Shown: positions 26,401 to 40,115 of the stretch, piece by piece
How the letters are laid out: each line of letters begins with the position of its first letter
Numbering within the stretch: the first letter of the stretch is position 1
Assembly (NCBI RefSeq): GCF_000499385.1
Contig: NW_013654970.1
Coordinates: forward strand, 101,927 to 165,926
Direction: 5' to 3'
Source: Eimeria necatrix
Taxonomy: Eukaryota; Apicomplexa; Conoidasida; Eucoccidiorida; Eimeriidae
Length of the DNA: 64,000 bases
Notes under the pieces: model-generated
What the model was told of the DNA's origin: nothing
The model's input: the letters and a program-made list of their open reading frames with translations, nothing else
Databases searched by the model: none
Made by a program: the position numbers and the translations under genes

Positions 26401-29400
26401 GCTTTCCTACTTGGACTGCCTCTTAATTTGCAGGTGCGCTGCTCAGCAGATACGCCAGGCAGAAGAGCAGCAATGCAGAAGAGAAAGGCAAGTGGCTGTT
26501 TTCCTGCGGCTTTTCCACCACAGCTTGGCTCTGAAACAGCAGCTAGCAAGTGGCCAGCAGTTCAGTCGGAAGCAGTACGTAGAGAGTGATCCGACGCCTT
26601 CTGTAGTCACTCAGGGCCTCTCCACTCCGTCCTCCGTTCCACGTGCAGCTTTCACGCAAGGCAGGCGAGGCACTTACTCGAAGCTGCGGCCAAATGCGCC
26701 AACGCCTTACGCAAACAGAAATCTGCACACTTCCCCGTCGTTTCCTCGACAAAGCCGTGTGCTTGCCTGTTTGCCGTTATTACGTGTTACGCTCCTCAAT
26801 GATCACTTAGATTGCCTTCAAGCTCCTCTTTTGCAGCTATTGATGCTTGACAGTTGTTTTTCTCGGGCATGCTCTGTTTTGCCCCCTCTTCGTACGGAGG
26901 CGCTGGGTATACTTCGTCATCGTCCTCAGCGAGAACAGATCTCTTCAGTAAATTTGCTGGAGGGTTCGCTGTTTTTGTGGGCCTTTAATCCTCTCGCTGT
27001 CGCGTTTGAACCGGTAGTGGAGTCGCTACCGTTGGCTCTCGTAATACGTGAAGCTTCGTATTCACTCATGCAATACGCGTACAGGTCGCGTTGCGACGAT
27101 GACAATCAGGCCCTTGCTCTAAGGCACTGCGGTGGCCGGACTGCGAGGTCCAAACGTCAATCTTCGTGGCCGCCTTCGTTCCTGCACAGACATGGAAGAA
27201 ATCGAGGGATCTTACGGAAGCCGGGTCTCTTGGTTCCTTTCAACACAGCAACTCTGCCGAAGAACCCTAGCAACAGCAGCAGCAGCGGCTACGAGACCGG
27301 GATGATGGACGAGTCAACAGACTCAGTGGGTCGTCTTCTCCCTCACATTTCGAAGAACGCTGCAGATCGTGAGGCAAGCATGTTTCGAAACCTACAGCAA
27401 AAGAGCTCCAGCGATAACGACCGACTTGCCCCCGCACAACTTCACATGAGGGAGGGGCTTGAAAGCTTGCACAGGGAAACAAACATGGTCACGACTCACT
27501 TTGAAGGTGATGAATCTTTCGTGCTCCAATCCGGAATCAAGGGGGCTGCTGGATCTGAGAATTGCGGTGGCACAATTGCAGAAGCTCCCGGTGCCACGTC
27601 TCCTGCAGAGCGGTACTTGGGTATTCTGTTGTCATCTACGCCAGGGAGCAGTATTGAAGCTAACTTGTCTCCATTGCTGCTGCAGTCTGTAGTAGGGAGC
27701 CTCTATAAGTGGCATTGTGACTTTGCGCACCACATGCAACAGCCGCAGGAAGGGCAGAGACAAGTGCGGAGGGCCACTGCCTGTCAAGGCCACCTTACGA
27801 GGAGGCGTAGAACTCCACAAGTGCTTCATCGGCATGTTTCAGATTCAGATCAACAGCAGGCCCGGCAGGTACAGGAGCAGCGCTATAGTGCTTTTCATCA
27901 TATAGAAGGCCATTCCGCCGGGGAGCCAGAGGATTTCCACGAACGAGAGCCGCAAGCATCTGTTGGGAGAACGAATGATTGCTTCGGAGGGCATCTTTCT
28001 TCAAAGGCTCATCGAAGATGCTCATCATGCTCTTTGGAGGCCTCACCCAGTGGTTGCTCGCCATTTCAGGACACACAAATAAGTATGCATGAAAACGTAG
28101 ATCACGTAAGCGATTATGCAGGAAAGTCAGCATCCAAAACAGAAGCCGATGGAGCAGTGAATGAAGAACGTTGTCAGCAGGAGCAGAGACCACACCTGGA
28201 GGCAGCAGACCCCAAACGGGGCAAGGTCTTCATACCTTACCATGTTGTGAACCAGACTGGGCTACACCTTGGAATCCTTCTTTTGCCCGAGGAAACAGCT
28301 GCAAGAACGGCTCACTCAGACGTTGTTTCTGGCAGGCGCACGATCAGCGCAGTCGAGGCAGAACAATACGGGCTCCCCCGTACTCTTCGGTTGTGCCACC
28401 GCCACAACAGAAGCACATGGGGAACTGGGCAATATAGCAGCAGTGATGATAGCAACAGCAGCACGAGCGAAGCAGAGATTGGACGCAATTTAGCTGCAGC
28501 CCCTGTATCTTGGGACTTTGGGCCTACTCTACAGAAAACGCCTTTTGGATTTTTTGGATCCGCGATAAGCACGGCAACAGTCAAGTCAAGCGACACGGTG
28601 ACCGCGTCATGCCCACCCTCTCCCTCCACTGTTCATGAGGCCGAAGATAGCGGCCTCCAGAATTGGGAAGCCGCCGCCCGGTGGGAATGGCTGAGTCCGT
28701 CGGAAGAACGTGCGTTGACGCAAATGAGGGTTTCCGTTGGCACAGCATCAACTGCTCATGTTGCACTACAGCTTGCTGATCAGGCTGCGGGGGAGTTCGG
28801 TGCACAACAACCTTTGCGGAGATCTACTCCGAAGACGAAGGCGTTTTGTACAGAGGCGGAGAACAATAATGAATCTTTGGATGGCTTCTCCAAGAAGTGG
28901 ATGCTTGGCATGCCAGTACCACTCGACCGCATCGGAGTCTACATTCAACCTTTGCCAGAGACGAAGATGACGGTACTTTCTGGAGCATCCCCTGCTAAGT
29001 CAGCTGTTAAGGAATCAGTTCCTTTTGTAATATGTCGCCTGATCGCCAGTGGTGGGACGAAGCAGCTGTTGGTACAATCTCAAGTAGTGCTTCGCAGCTC
29101 CTGCAGTACCCCACTGCAGCTTATGTTATTGCCTTTGGTTGAATCCCGTGGCCCCGGCCAGCAGGATGAAGAGCTGAGACTTCGAGAGAATGGAGGAAAC
29201 AAAAAGAAAAATGAGTGCCTTCCATTACTAAAACCTGGAGAAACACTGGCTGTACCAGTCAACTGTAAGCCTATGCGGGCCCGTGTCAGAAGTTTCACTA
29301 TGCTGGCACCACGTCAAGAAAACAGACAGTGATGACGTTATCTCTGTAGCATGCGCTGTTTTCAAAGTTTAACGTCAGAACTGTGTGTGCCGCTTCTGTA

Positions 29401-32400
29401 ACTGCTCAGTTTGTTTCACAGGGAGATTTCGAGTCCGACCATTGCTATCTGGGGAGACTTTCACATGGTCTAAGGAATTAAGTCTAGACACATTGTGGCG
29501 GGTTGTGGAGGGCCAGCAACACCAAAAGCCTCACGACGAAGCAGCCAGTGAAGCCAGGAGAGATGCAATTAACAGGCAACTGTCAAAAACCGACTTATTG
29601 CGGTGCAGCCCCTGCATTAGCAGCACCGGCAGGAGCTGCAAAGCAAGCAGACATGCGAAAAGCACTGACGAAGAACGCTGTTTTGAGCAGCAAGAAGTGC
29701 AGAATGCCCCAACGAAGCGAAGACCTGACTACCATATCGTGGTCTCTTACCGACAGGAGCGGCTTTTCCACACGTCTTTCTCTTGCATACAGCTCAAAGT
29801 GTCATTTGAGGCTCCTCTGCGCATCGCAAGCAACATCCCGTTTCCCATCAGGTGAGACCTCTTCGGCATCCCTATGTTTTTCCTGCTTTGATCTGCGACG
29901 CAGTATGCGTTCGATTTTCACGAGCGCTGATGCGATATTTTTGCCAAATATGGCATTTTTAGATGGATCCAATGAATTTGGGCGATATTTACAGATATCG
30001 CGTTCAATGTCCGCTACCCGTGAAGGCTGGGGAAGATCCTCCAGAGGACTCAGAGGGAATACTCCAGTTGAATGAGCGGAGACGAGTGCATTCGCTCCCT
30101 TTAACAGGTACGCTTTAAGCTCGCTTATTTTATTTTGCCTTGAGGGAACTCAGGAGGCACTTCAATGATAATCAGTTTGGTTGTGTAGTTAGCTGATATT
30201 CTTGTCAACCAGCAGGCAGGGACAGATAAAGAGTTCTCTGTTGTAGCTAGCTGCTCTCAGTTGTTCACTGTTGTTTTTTGTGTTTGCCATGGTGCAAGTG
30301 GTTTTAGTCAAATACTCACTTTGATGCGTGTTGCAACTTATTAACATCTGGTGGTTTACTGCAGGAGTAGCTTTTCTTTCCGTCTCACTGACAGAAGGCC
30401 AATGGTCAAAGCGGACTCAAGTGCAACCACCACCACTCCATCGAAGGCACTCTTCAGCAAGTATTCCTTCACAAACGGTTTCCAGTTCTTCGGCAGCTGC
30501 AGGTTCGCACTTAGGGGCTGGTAAGGCACCAGCAGAATGCGTAAGGGACGATATTCTTGAGAGCCTGAAGAAGGAATATTCAGGCGAGACAGCAGCAGGA
30601 GAAACCTTTATAGAGGTGAGCTAGTTCAAAATTTTGATCTCGCCAGGGGTTTCTCCCAAAGAAGCATGCTTCACTCCTACTCTTTAGGTATGCCATGTTC
30701 TACTTCCTGTCAGGTTGAGTGTTTGGACAGGCGATCCTGTTCCGTCAAGTTGTGGCTCATCTTTTGTGAATCTGACGGACGCTCCCCCTCCTTGCTGTTG
30801 CACGCCCCTGTGTGGCTGGTGTCACACGTTCAGTGGGCATTCCAAAGAAAGTGGCTGCAACAGCCACGGAAGCTAGACAAGCCAGACTCTGCAGAGGAGA
30901 GAAATATGAAGCGGCCTGCTGTTGAGTACAGTATCATTCGTCGTAACACCACCACAGGCGCAAGTTGGGCGATGCAGGCAGTGTCAGCTGCGGCTGCTGC
31001 GGTAGACCTACAGGGGGACACACGACAGCCAAAGCCGTCCAAGGTTCCGAAGTTTGAATCCCCTTGTCGCAGCATCCTCACCCAGGACTGCACCGGAGAT
31101 ATACGACTTCTCGATTTTAGTGTGGGTCAGGCAGTCCTGAAGGCGGTAACGTTTAATCTGCATATAAATGCTGTGGTAGTCGTCTGTGCAGTCACGTTAA
31201 TGGAGACCACTGTTGACTGACAAAGAAGACGCTGCTTTCGTCCGACTATAGCAGTGCTCCTCGCGGATTCTGCTAGCAGTGATTTAATCGAAGTGCATCT
31301 TGCAGCCAGGCCTTTGGCACGGGATCTGCATTCTCACGTCTTGTGTCTGTATTCCTTGACTTCGTGTAGACATCTTCCATTCGTGTGGAAGCTGAAGGGA
31401 TAGGCTGCTCTGAATACTTGGACGTTTGGGGGGAATTTCCCAGAAGGCTGAGTGTGGCTGCAAACCCCTCAGCACCGCGTCAGACCTACGAAACATACCC
31501 TCGCATGATTTCAAAAGAAGAGAAAGACTGCATGAGCTCTCCTCAAGGTTCTGAAAATGGTGAGGTAGGCCTTTCTGGCAAGAAGGCCACAAGCAGAGGC
31601 GGCGAAGCTTCCAGGCCGTCCAGACTGGAGTCTGCGTTCAAGCATTCGATGGGGGGGCCCTGTTTAGATGTGGTTGCTGCAATATTAGAGGCACCTTTGC
31701 CTCTTCTACGCCCTGTGCTGTTGCTTACGCTTTCCCCCATGTACACGATAACAAGTCGGTGCCCCTTCCCTATTAGAATCCGCCAAGCGCGGCCAAGCTG
31801 CTTCTTCGAAGGAAATACGGGGGTTTCTCGAGAAACTCTTGGCTTCACTATGGAGTTGCAGCCTCAGCATACTGAACCCCTTGTCTGGCAGTTCAACTAC
31901 GGCATCCGAGCCATACAGCTACAGGGGTGAGCATCCAGCGATTCTGCGAGTCATTGAAGCTTTGCATAATTTTAGTGTTTGTGGCTAGCCGCCTCCATAA
32001 CAGTCCTACAACGACATGCATAGCGCCTAAACACGCACCCAATGCAGAGGACAACATTTCGCCATTGCTGGGATATACAGTATTTCCAAAATAACTTCCA
32101 TTTTCCTGTGTATATGTCCGTATGTTTAATTAGTCGACGCACATTTGCCAATGGTTGCTGTGCCTGCAGACTGGTGCCCAGCCTGTGTTGGTTACAAGAA
32201 GGTTGCAGTCGTGGGAGAACAGCAGAAAGTGTCGACAGCACGTCAGACTCAGTGTGGAGCACGTGGTCAGGCTACTCTCCTCTGTGTTGTACTGGGGAGA
32301 ATTGGTGCATGCGTATACCCAATGTGCCTCTTAAGCTACCGGGAGCTACCCCTTCTGCCTTCAGAAGACACGGAAGCGCCGCCAGAGGAGAAGAATTATC

Positions 32401-35400
32401 TTCCAACTTTCACCAAAACCAAGCTGAAAGCCTCCTTAATCAACACAAGCAACCGCCTCGAAGGTTACAGGCCAGCGGGCATACGGTGAAGCCACAAGAT
32501 TTTTTAGTTGCTCTTTTGCGTCGGGGAGTTTCAGTGAAGGCCCCTGGAAATTTACCTCGCCGTCGACAGCAGCCTCCAGAACAATTTATGAATCGGGCTT
32601 ATGCCGCTCTAGGATGCTCGTCCTTGCGTCTAGAGTCAACAGCAGGCCCCGCCAGCACTGTTAACTTGACGATCCAAAGAGAGCAGTTTGAATTCCGGGA
32701 CGTTGTCTTGATTTGCAACGACACCGCGCTGCCTCTGATGGTGCGCCAGTGCCGCCACAGAGGCAGTCAAACGGAAAGTGAATCCGTTCAGGTGGGCCAC
32801 CGGTCGTCCGAGATGGTTCAAAAGCTTGGCCTGCCACAGGTCGCGGCATTTGGGGTTGACTCTGTTACTGCAGCGGTCGCTGAATTGTGGGGAACAGCAA
32901 CGAAGAGCGAAGATCTGGAAAAACGCCAACTGAGCAGCTTTGTTGACTCAAAGAGTTTTGGTCAGTATGACAGTAGCAGCGAGGTAGTATCCAGTGGCTT
33001 AACCCAACAACTAAACATGCTTCTAGAGGAGCAGCGGCGGGCAGAACAACAACACACTATACGACAGCAAAACGGAGCTTCACTTTTTCATTCTTATGAT
33101 GCGGTTCACATATCCGCAGCTCCCAGTGAGGAGGGTGTCCAGCTGCTTTTAGACCGACTCGCTCTCATTGCTGAGGCCGCTGCTTCTGAAAGAAAAGCTG
33201 ACCAGCTACAGCATCATGGCGTCACTGATGCTGCGAGCAGCCATGCCGCGGTGGAGCAGTGTTGTTGGTGCTGGTTTGAATCTGCTGTAGCAGAGGAGTT
33301 GTGCGCAGCAGAGAAAAGCGCCAGAAAAGACACGTCGACTGCAACGCTTGACGCAACGCTGTCATCTGTGTGGCCCCTCCCACAACTGGTACTGCCAGGG
33401 GAGACTGTAATATTTACTTGGGATGATTATCGCTGCTCGCCTTGTGTAGAGGTATCTTCCTACCCGTGGTTGCAGTGGCCGGATAAGGAAAGCCCTTCTT
33501 CTCCAACAACTGAACCTACATCCAACGCAGGTCCCGAAGGAGTTTTGCCCGGGCCGGACTCACCTTCGTTAAATCAACCGTTTGTTGCATGCATTCCTCT
33601 CGACACCCATGTTCAGGGAATCGTGCCGCTGCAGTCGCAGCCGTCTCCAAAGTGGCTGTTCTTCAGAGTTGTTCGCCACGAGGAGAGGCTCCTTGTGCAA
33701 ATCTCCCCTGTAGGCGAAACTCTGGGGATAGCCAATGCGGCCGAGAGTAAATACGACGTCAGTGCTCGAATGTGTAGCGAGAGCTTCAATTCGCCAGTGC
33801 GACTGAACACTGCTGTTTCGTCTGGGATAGATCATTCTTCTGGGGTAGGAAAGAAGATCGACCATGTGGCGGTCTCTCCAGATGTTGTGGATATCCATTC
33901 TTTACTTATCGTGCCACGGTATCTTCAACTCCATAATGTTGCGACGGATCTGACGAAAGACTGCTCTCGCAGCGGCGAAGCCAGCAGCGGCGCGGACCGT
34001 GTGCCCGAGTGGTCATACGCCTCAATGTGCCGGTTCTCTGGCACAATTGTAGGCTCATACGCACCTGACCAGAAGACAGCTTCAGATGCTGAGCAAGCGT
34101 TTGCTTCTGCTAAGTCTGGTAAGGAAGATATTGCCAAGGTGGCGACGATGCTTCCAGTGAGGCCAACTCCTGATCCCCCGACATTCGAGCTACGTATTGA
34201 AGTTCCTCGCCTGCAATTTTCTGTCTTATCCCAGTGCCCCGTCACTGACCCGCTGTCTCGTCAGGTATGCAGCTCTTTTGAGGGCTAAGAAAAAGGCGGC
34301 TGTTCTAGTGAAAATGGGGAGGCTGTGGCAGGTTGATGAGCGTATATTTGCAGCGGAGTGTACATGTGGAAAATGTGTAATTCACAGTTGCGTAGTCGCA
34401 GAGAGAATGAAATTAGGCTTCCTCGTTGCGCATTTGAGGGGATGGTATATTCTCAAGGGGAAGGCTATAAGGTTTCGCACTCTTCGTAATTGTTTGTTTA
34501 CTCTAGACATTCCGCCTTCCGGAGGAGCTGATATTGGTAACATTCGAAGGCTTGTCAGCCGCGTGTTTTTGGAGTCCCTTCCACAGCACCGCTGCTTGCA
34601 GGATACAGGAGCTGCAGGTAATAATTTTATCTTTACTGCGGGCATTACTTTATGCTCTTTCACCACAAGCCTGCGACCCCCCGTGTCCTAATTTTCGCCT
34701 GCCTGTACAAATTTTTCTTATTAGGTGAAGGCGTATCTCTTCCTGCATGTGATCCTTGCTTGCGTTTGCTTGTTCGTAGATCGATTCCATGCACTCGCAG
34801 GCGTACTACCCGGTGTTGCTCCAAAGAGCTCCTCCTATGCTTAACGAGGTTGGCCACTTCACTGCGTCGCTTTATGCTCTGGATGTGGAAGCGTCGTCTA
34901 GTAGGCGTGTTGTTTTCCACAGCATTTTTTGCCGATATTGCGGTTTCTTCAGGTCACACCCAGCGGAGAGAGCAACTGCTTGCAACTGCCACAGGCAGCA
35001 ACTCTGACAGACAAGAGTCATAAACTCGGGGGTAGCAAGACGCAGTCAACTATTAAGAAGACTCCATGTTCTGAAAAAAGAAATGATGCCAGCGCTCTTG
35101 TTCAATTCTTGTTGCAGCAGCGCAAGCCCCTTTACGATAGTCATGATGATGGGGTCGTCATCGTTGACAAATGTAGCTTGTCGCTTCAGGTGAGAGAACA
35201 TACAATAAGCTCCTGCTCAACAATTTCTGTAACCACGTGAGTACGGGGCCCTTTGCACACTTTTTGGTCGCGCGCAACAAGCCGCTATTCATTCTAGCAT
35301 ACGTCTGCAATGTTTCCTGCAGCCCATCACCATCAAGATTGATTTAAACATATTCTATCTAGGGTCTGAAGCCATAAGCTGTTGGCAGTCTGCCTGGGCA

Positions 35401-38052
35401 GCTGCTACTTCATCCATGAGCCTACAAGACTCCAGCAACGCACCCGATGATCCAGAGAACGGGAACGACACAGAAACGTCTCTGGCTTCTGCAGGCTGGC
35501 CTTTTCTGTGCAATCAGAGTGCTTTGTTGGAAAGTAAAAGCCTGGAGCACCACTATTCTGTGAAGAGCGGAATGGCATGGGCATGCAGAAGTGGCAGAAC
35601 TTGGGAAACGCCCCTTTCGCTTTTTGTGTCCAAGATCACCAGAACAAATGTGGCATTTGCTCCCTTTCCCCTGATCGTTCGCCCATTGCTGTGCAACCAA
35701 GAAGAAGCGGCTTTTCAGATGGAGATGCAGGAGTTCAAGCAGCAAAGGCAACGGCGCTACATTTTTCGGGTGCTCACGATAGATAGCACGTGCATTGTCC
35801 TATCGTTTAAGGCGGACACGGGCGGCAGCAGCAGCGCTTTGCAGCGCTCCGTTGTAAGTCTTTCTTCCCTTGAAGATGCTCGGTTCCAGGTGGATGGGCT
35901 GCATCTGACAAGCCAGAAGCTTATTGAAGATCTTCAGGCGCTGCAACAAAAGCAGCAACCGCAGACAGAGCAAGATCTTTCTCATATTGTGCGACTAATG
36001 AGGCACCACAAGCAGCCAGCTCTCTCGCTGGAAGATGTCGTAAGGGTACTGCGGTACTTCTATCAACAGCAGTTCTTATCTCATCTGTCGAAGATTTTGG
36101 TTTCTGTAGATGTTCTAGGTAGGTCAGGAAGTACTGCATAAGTTTTTAAGCACTACTCGACACAACCACATTTCCTTGGCGTCACAGGGTTCCGCCGTCT
36201 AGAGTTTCTACCTAATTCAACTCAGAGCAAAGCATCATGTTACCAGGCTTTCTTTGTTGCCCCTGTTTTAGGAAACCCTGCTTTATCGCTTGCACACCTC
36301 CAGGCTGGTGTGTACGCCCTGGCCAGGCAGCCTTGGGAAGCTGCTGAGACCGGTGGGGACGTATTCGAAGGAATGATTAGGGGAGCGGAAGACTTCTTGA
36401 AGCACACTGGTGAGGAGCCTGGTGGGACTTGGGTTTCTACTTGCTGCTGTCCTGCGTGGAAACCACTGCTCGTCAGCCATAATTTTGCCGCATTTCCCAC
36501 GCTGAGTCTTCTCACGAACACACAGCGGGTGGTGTATCGCGACGTTATTACGACCGGGCAGTGTTTGGGCTCGTGGGCTTTCTTTTTATCGGGGCATTTT
36601 TACTGGGTTGTGCGTGTGCCAGCGACTGTCTACTTGTTCTTTATCTGTTGGTGTGATGACTATTCTTTTATGGCGTGGCTTATGCATCTTCTCTGCCAGA
36701 TTCATGCAAATTACCTCGTGCACAGGCTATGGCTTATTTGGGGGCATTAGTCGGATGGCAGGAGCCGCGTCTGATTCGCTTGGAGCACTTGCTTGCGACG
36801 AGGTCTACGTCAGCAACAGGAAGAAGCAAGGCAGGCACAAGGCACGAAACGTGGAAGAGGGTTTACAACAGGGTGTTGAGGCCCTTGGGAAAGCTCTTGC
36901 TGGCGGCTTTACAGGTATATTTCGACACGAGAAAACAAGCACCGTCGCAATTTCGCTTTGCGCTGTAGTCCCTGTTCACCGCAGCAAGTTTGTTTCTCGC
37001 TGTACATGTGAGTCATGCCACATGTATTACATTACATTTTCTTTAGGTGTCTGCTTAGCAGCCCCATATCCCGCTGTCTTGAGTGAATCTGCAGGTTTGG
37101 TGGAGGAACCGGTTAGGGGAGCTGCAGAAGGCGGCTTTGAGGGATTGCTCCGCGGCGCTGGGAGAGGTATTGCGGGCTTTCTTGTGAAACCGCTGACAGG
37201 AGTGCTCGACTTTGCTCAAAAGACCGCTGAGGCCATTAAGGTGATTGGCGCATTTCAGTGGTCGCTTTCTTTCTTCTAGACAGCCATCAGAAACAGTCTT
37301 ATCTCACCTAATACTGTCTGTTTGAGCATGGGCTGTTTTTGTTCCCTGAATGAACGGGAAAGTACCGAATGATCTCTCTTCAATACTGCGTACTCATGAT
37401 TAGTGCGCTGCGTTCTCACAGGATGCCTCCCAAGTAGAAGGACGACAGCGCCCAAGATTTCGTCTTCCCCGCTTGCTCCTCGGAAACACACGCCTGCTTG
37501 TTGCGTACGACAGCGAAGCGGCGAAAGCCAAAGCTATTCTGGCAGAAGCTGAAGGACAGTATTGGTGAGCTGCACACCATCACAGCAGCAGTGATTCATT
37601 GGGACATCTGGAGGCTCTCACAAAGCACGCGTGCAAGAGCGTATGCAGCAGTGGATATTTAACTTCCATGTACGTCTTTCCTTTTCAGGGAGAATCTACC
37701 AATTCTCTTTTTCGCTCTGGACCGTCTCCTTCAGTGTCTCACACTGGTCACCGAGAATCATGTTTTGCTTTTCAAGTACTACGCGCGGAGCTCTGCAGAA
37801 CTTTTGTTCCTCTCGCCACTTTCGTGTTTATTGGCTGTTGGTCACTGCAGCACAGTCAGCAACATTACGAGCCACAGCGTTGATAAAAGCAGCGGGAGGA
37901 CTCGGACCACTACCACAAAGGAGCGCCATGCTGTGGTGCTGCAGCTTCGTCGGACGGGAGAGTCGGGAGTTTACTACCAGCAGCTTGTGTATTCAAAATC
38001 TCGGCTGCAACGACATATCATGAATTGTTTGAGGCAGCTGTTGCTTCAGTGA
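14422..38052 (+). CDS. VPS13: Giant VPS13-family bridge-like lipid transfer protein, about 21 exons
   Basis: VPS13 proteins form long hydrophobic grooves that move lipids between membranes at contact sites. Inferred exons: 14422-16462, 16630-17318, 17478-18862, 18942-19934, 20079-23289, 23456-29264, 29422-29851, 29995-30107, 30365-30615, 30714-31145, 31370-31926, 32170-34264, 34507-34617, 34780-about 34884, 34953-35189, 35323-36118, 36272-36409, 36726-36914, 37095-37240, 37422-37564, 37689-38052. Phases agree at every junction; only the end of the exon starting at 34780 is unclear. The product is about 6,700 residues. A chorein N-terminus lies at about residues 170-230, after a 170-residue low-complexity extension. 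Region 28.2-34.6 kb matches the VAB adaptor domain, with repeated hydrophobic blocks such as PYHVVNQTGL, LSPMYTITSRCP and LPGETVIFTWDDY. Then come EELILVTFEG, PVLLQRAPP and the family signature DVLGNP. The last exons match the C-terminal ATG2_C-like region (GGISRMAGAASDSLGALACD; RGIAGFLVKPLTGVLDFAQK) and PH-like end. The middle is poorly conserved. Confidence 0.92.
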
Positions 38053-40115
38053 TGGGTATATGCTATTCTGTTCTCATTCCGTTTGCATCAAGTTGATCTA
38101 GCAATGGGCACGACAGGTGGCAGGAAATTCAGATACTTAGTCGGTTTCCTGTGGAAGCGCAAGAGGAATTCACTTGCAGTGCCGAATTCCCGTCTTCAGT
38201 GCAATTTGTTGCTTATTGATTTTGAGGGGTCATATGCACAGGCGTGTCTAGGGAGACTGCTCTACTCATCCATTCTGAAATAGAAAAAGGGTAAAAGGGA
38301 CGGACCACGCTTTCTCTAATGCTCTGATTTTGAACCGGGTTCCCCGAAGCAAGCGTGCAACTTTGCGGACGAGTATCTGAGAAGAGAGCTGCGATATACC
38401 TCTGTAGCCAGCGCCTACTTTGCTGCAGTTGACTACATAATTGTAGTGATTTCTCAAACTCAATGAACCAGCAAGGGAAGAGTCACTGGTAGTGTTGAAT
38501 ACGGGAAAACGCTTCATTAGAAAAAATTGTCACGTCTCATTAGCCTTGCCTCCAGATTGTGATGCGCAGGTTTCGACGCTGATTAGTTGTGATGTCCTCT
38601 GGTGTATCTTGATGTTCAGTTGCTCGATACCGGTTACTTTAGGCTTCGAGCTCTACCTGGTAGATGCTTTCTTGAGCCTTCTGTGGTAGTTTTGTTCTCC
38701 TGTGGTTTGAAGAACTATATATTCCGGCACCCTTAAGTAAAATTAAACAGGCGCTTCCGAGTGATTATGGTAAATTATGGGATGACGCAAAACTACCGGC
38801 CCTTCTACAAGAAAAAGTAATATGGGACTATGGTGGCACGAGATGTTGCTAAAAGGGTCGCTTAAGTGTTGGAGGTTGCTGTATGGAGCCACTGCGACGG
38901 CGCTTTATCTGATTCAATTTTCGTGGCCATGCATGGTAAGGCATTCTAGCTTTTGGTGCAGAGCGCAGACTGATTAAGTGACCGCAGCTTACGGTAGTGC
39001 GGTTTTGAAAAGGCGTGTGTTAACCATGTCTCAGTGCGGTAGATCGCATAATGATCTCAATATGGCCGCAATAAACAATAGGTTATGCCGGCCTTCTATG
39101 CGTCTGCCCAGAAGCATGCAGATGGAAAGTTTGTTTCATTCCCATGAGTCCAGCGTCAGGTCAGTCCTTCAGTGCATGGTGGTGTTTTACCCGTTGAGAC
39201 ATCATCGCAAGCTGATCAGGCTTATGTCAGCCCTCCTAATATTGACGATCAGAGATCACTGGCCAGGTGCTGCATTGAAAACTGGCAAACCATCTGTACG
39301 CCAATTGGAATTCAAGCTAAATCACCGGTCCTGTTTTGAGGGTTTTGCGCTTGTGTTGCGGCGTAGTGTTGCGTGTCACACCGATAGACGCGACATATTC
39401 GCAACGCTCCTAAAAGGCACATGCAGTCTGAGCTCACGAGGCTAGCTGCAGTTGTGAACTTCACGGAAGGCACCTAGCAGCGCCTTTTGACTTCGGAAGC
39501 CACACGAATCACGTGCTCCGAATTTTTCAAGGGACAGCGGGACACTTAAAAACATCTTGTTGAATATAATCATAGGAGCCCAAATGCTGCTTGCTTCCCA
39601 TTAAATATTAGTAGGATTGCTGGTTGGCTCTGGGCCTAAAGTGGTGAAGGTACACAAGCAACACGTCATGAGCCCTTTTCGTTGCTCTGCAGTGCCATTA
39701 TACTTTGACTACCTCCGAGCTGCAACTGATGGCTATACACACTGTTGTTCATATAGCAGTGTGTAAACGGCAATGTACATTTTAGTGTTTTGCATTCGTG
39801 GTGTATTGAGCTTCCCTTAGGAAGAACTAAATGCAGCATCCACACTCTTGCAAATTTATGGCGTTTCTCCTTGTTTGCATGCATGCAACGCATTGCAGCC
39901 AATGTCAAACAAGCTTGCTGCTTGCCGAGATATTGTCATATTCGCCGCCGAAGGCCACGGCAAATATCCCGTAGCCGCGACCTCTTTTGCTTCTGCTAAT
40001 TGCCAGAATGCAAAAGACATATAATTTGACTGAAAGGAGAAACACATTCGAGGAGTGTTCTGTGACTTAGTGGTGCCGCTGCACTCACCTTTACTCAAAG
40101 AGTCCCTTTTCGGCT
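38053..40115. other. Convergent intergenic region
   Basis: Lies between the 3' ends of VPS13 (+) and the signal-peptide protein gene (-), so it should hold both 3' untranslated regions. A 155-codon open frame at 38978-39445 has no recognisable domain and no splice partner. AT content is moderate and no tandem repeat or RNA gene was seen. Confidence 0.5.

Noticed and set aside
14422..38052. Idea that this interval holds several separate genes
   Set aside because: All exons are on one strand, intron phases match, and VPS13 domains appear once each in the expected order.
38978..39445. 155-codon plus-strand open frame
   Set aside because: Lies in the expected 3' region of VPS13, with no domain and no partner exon.
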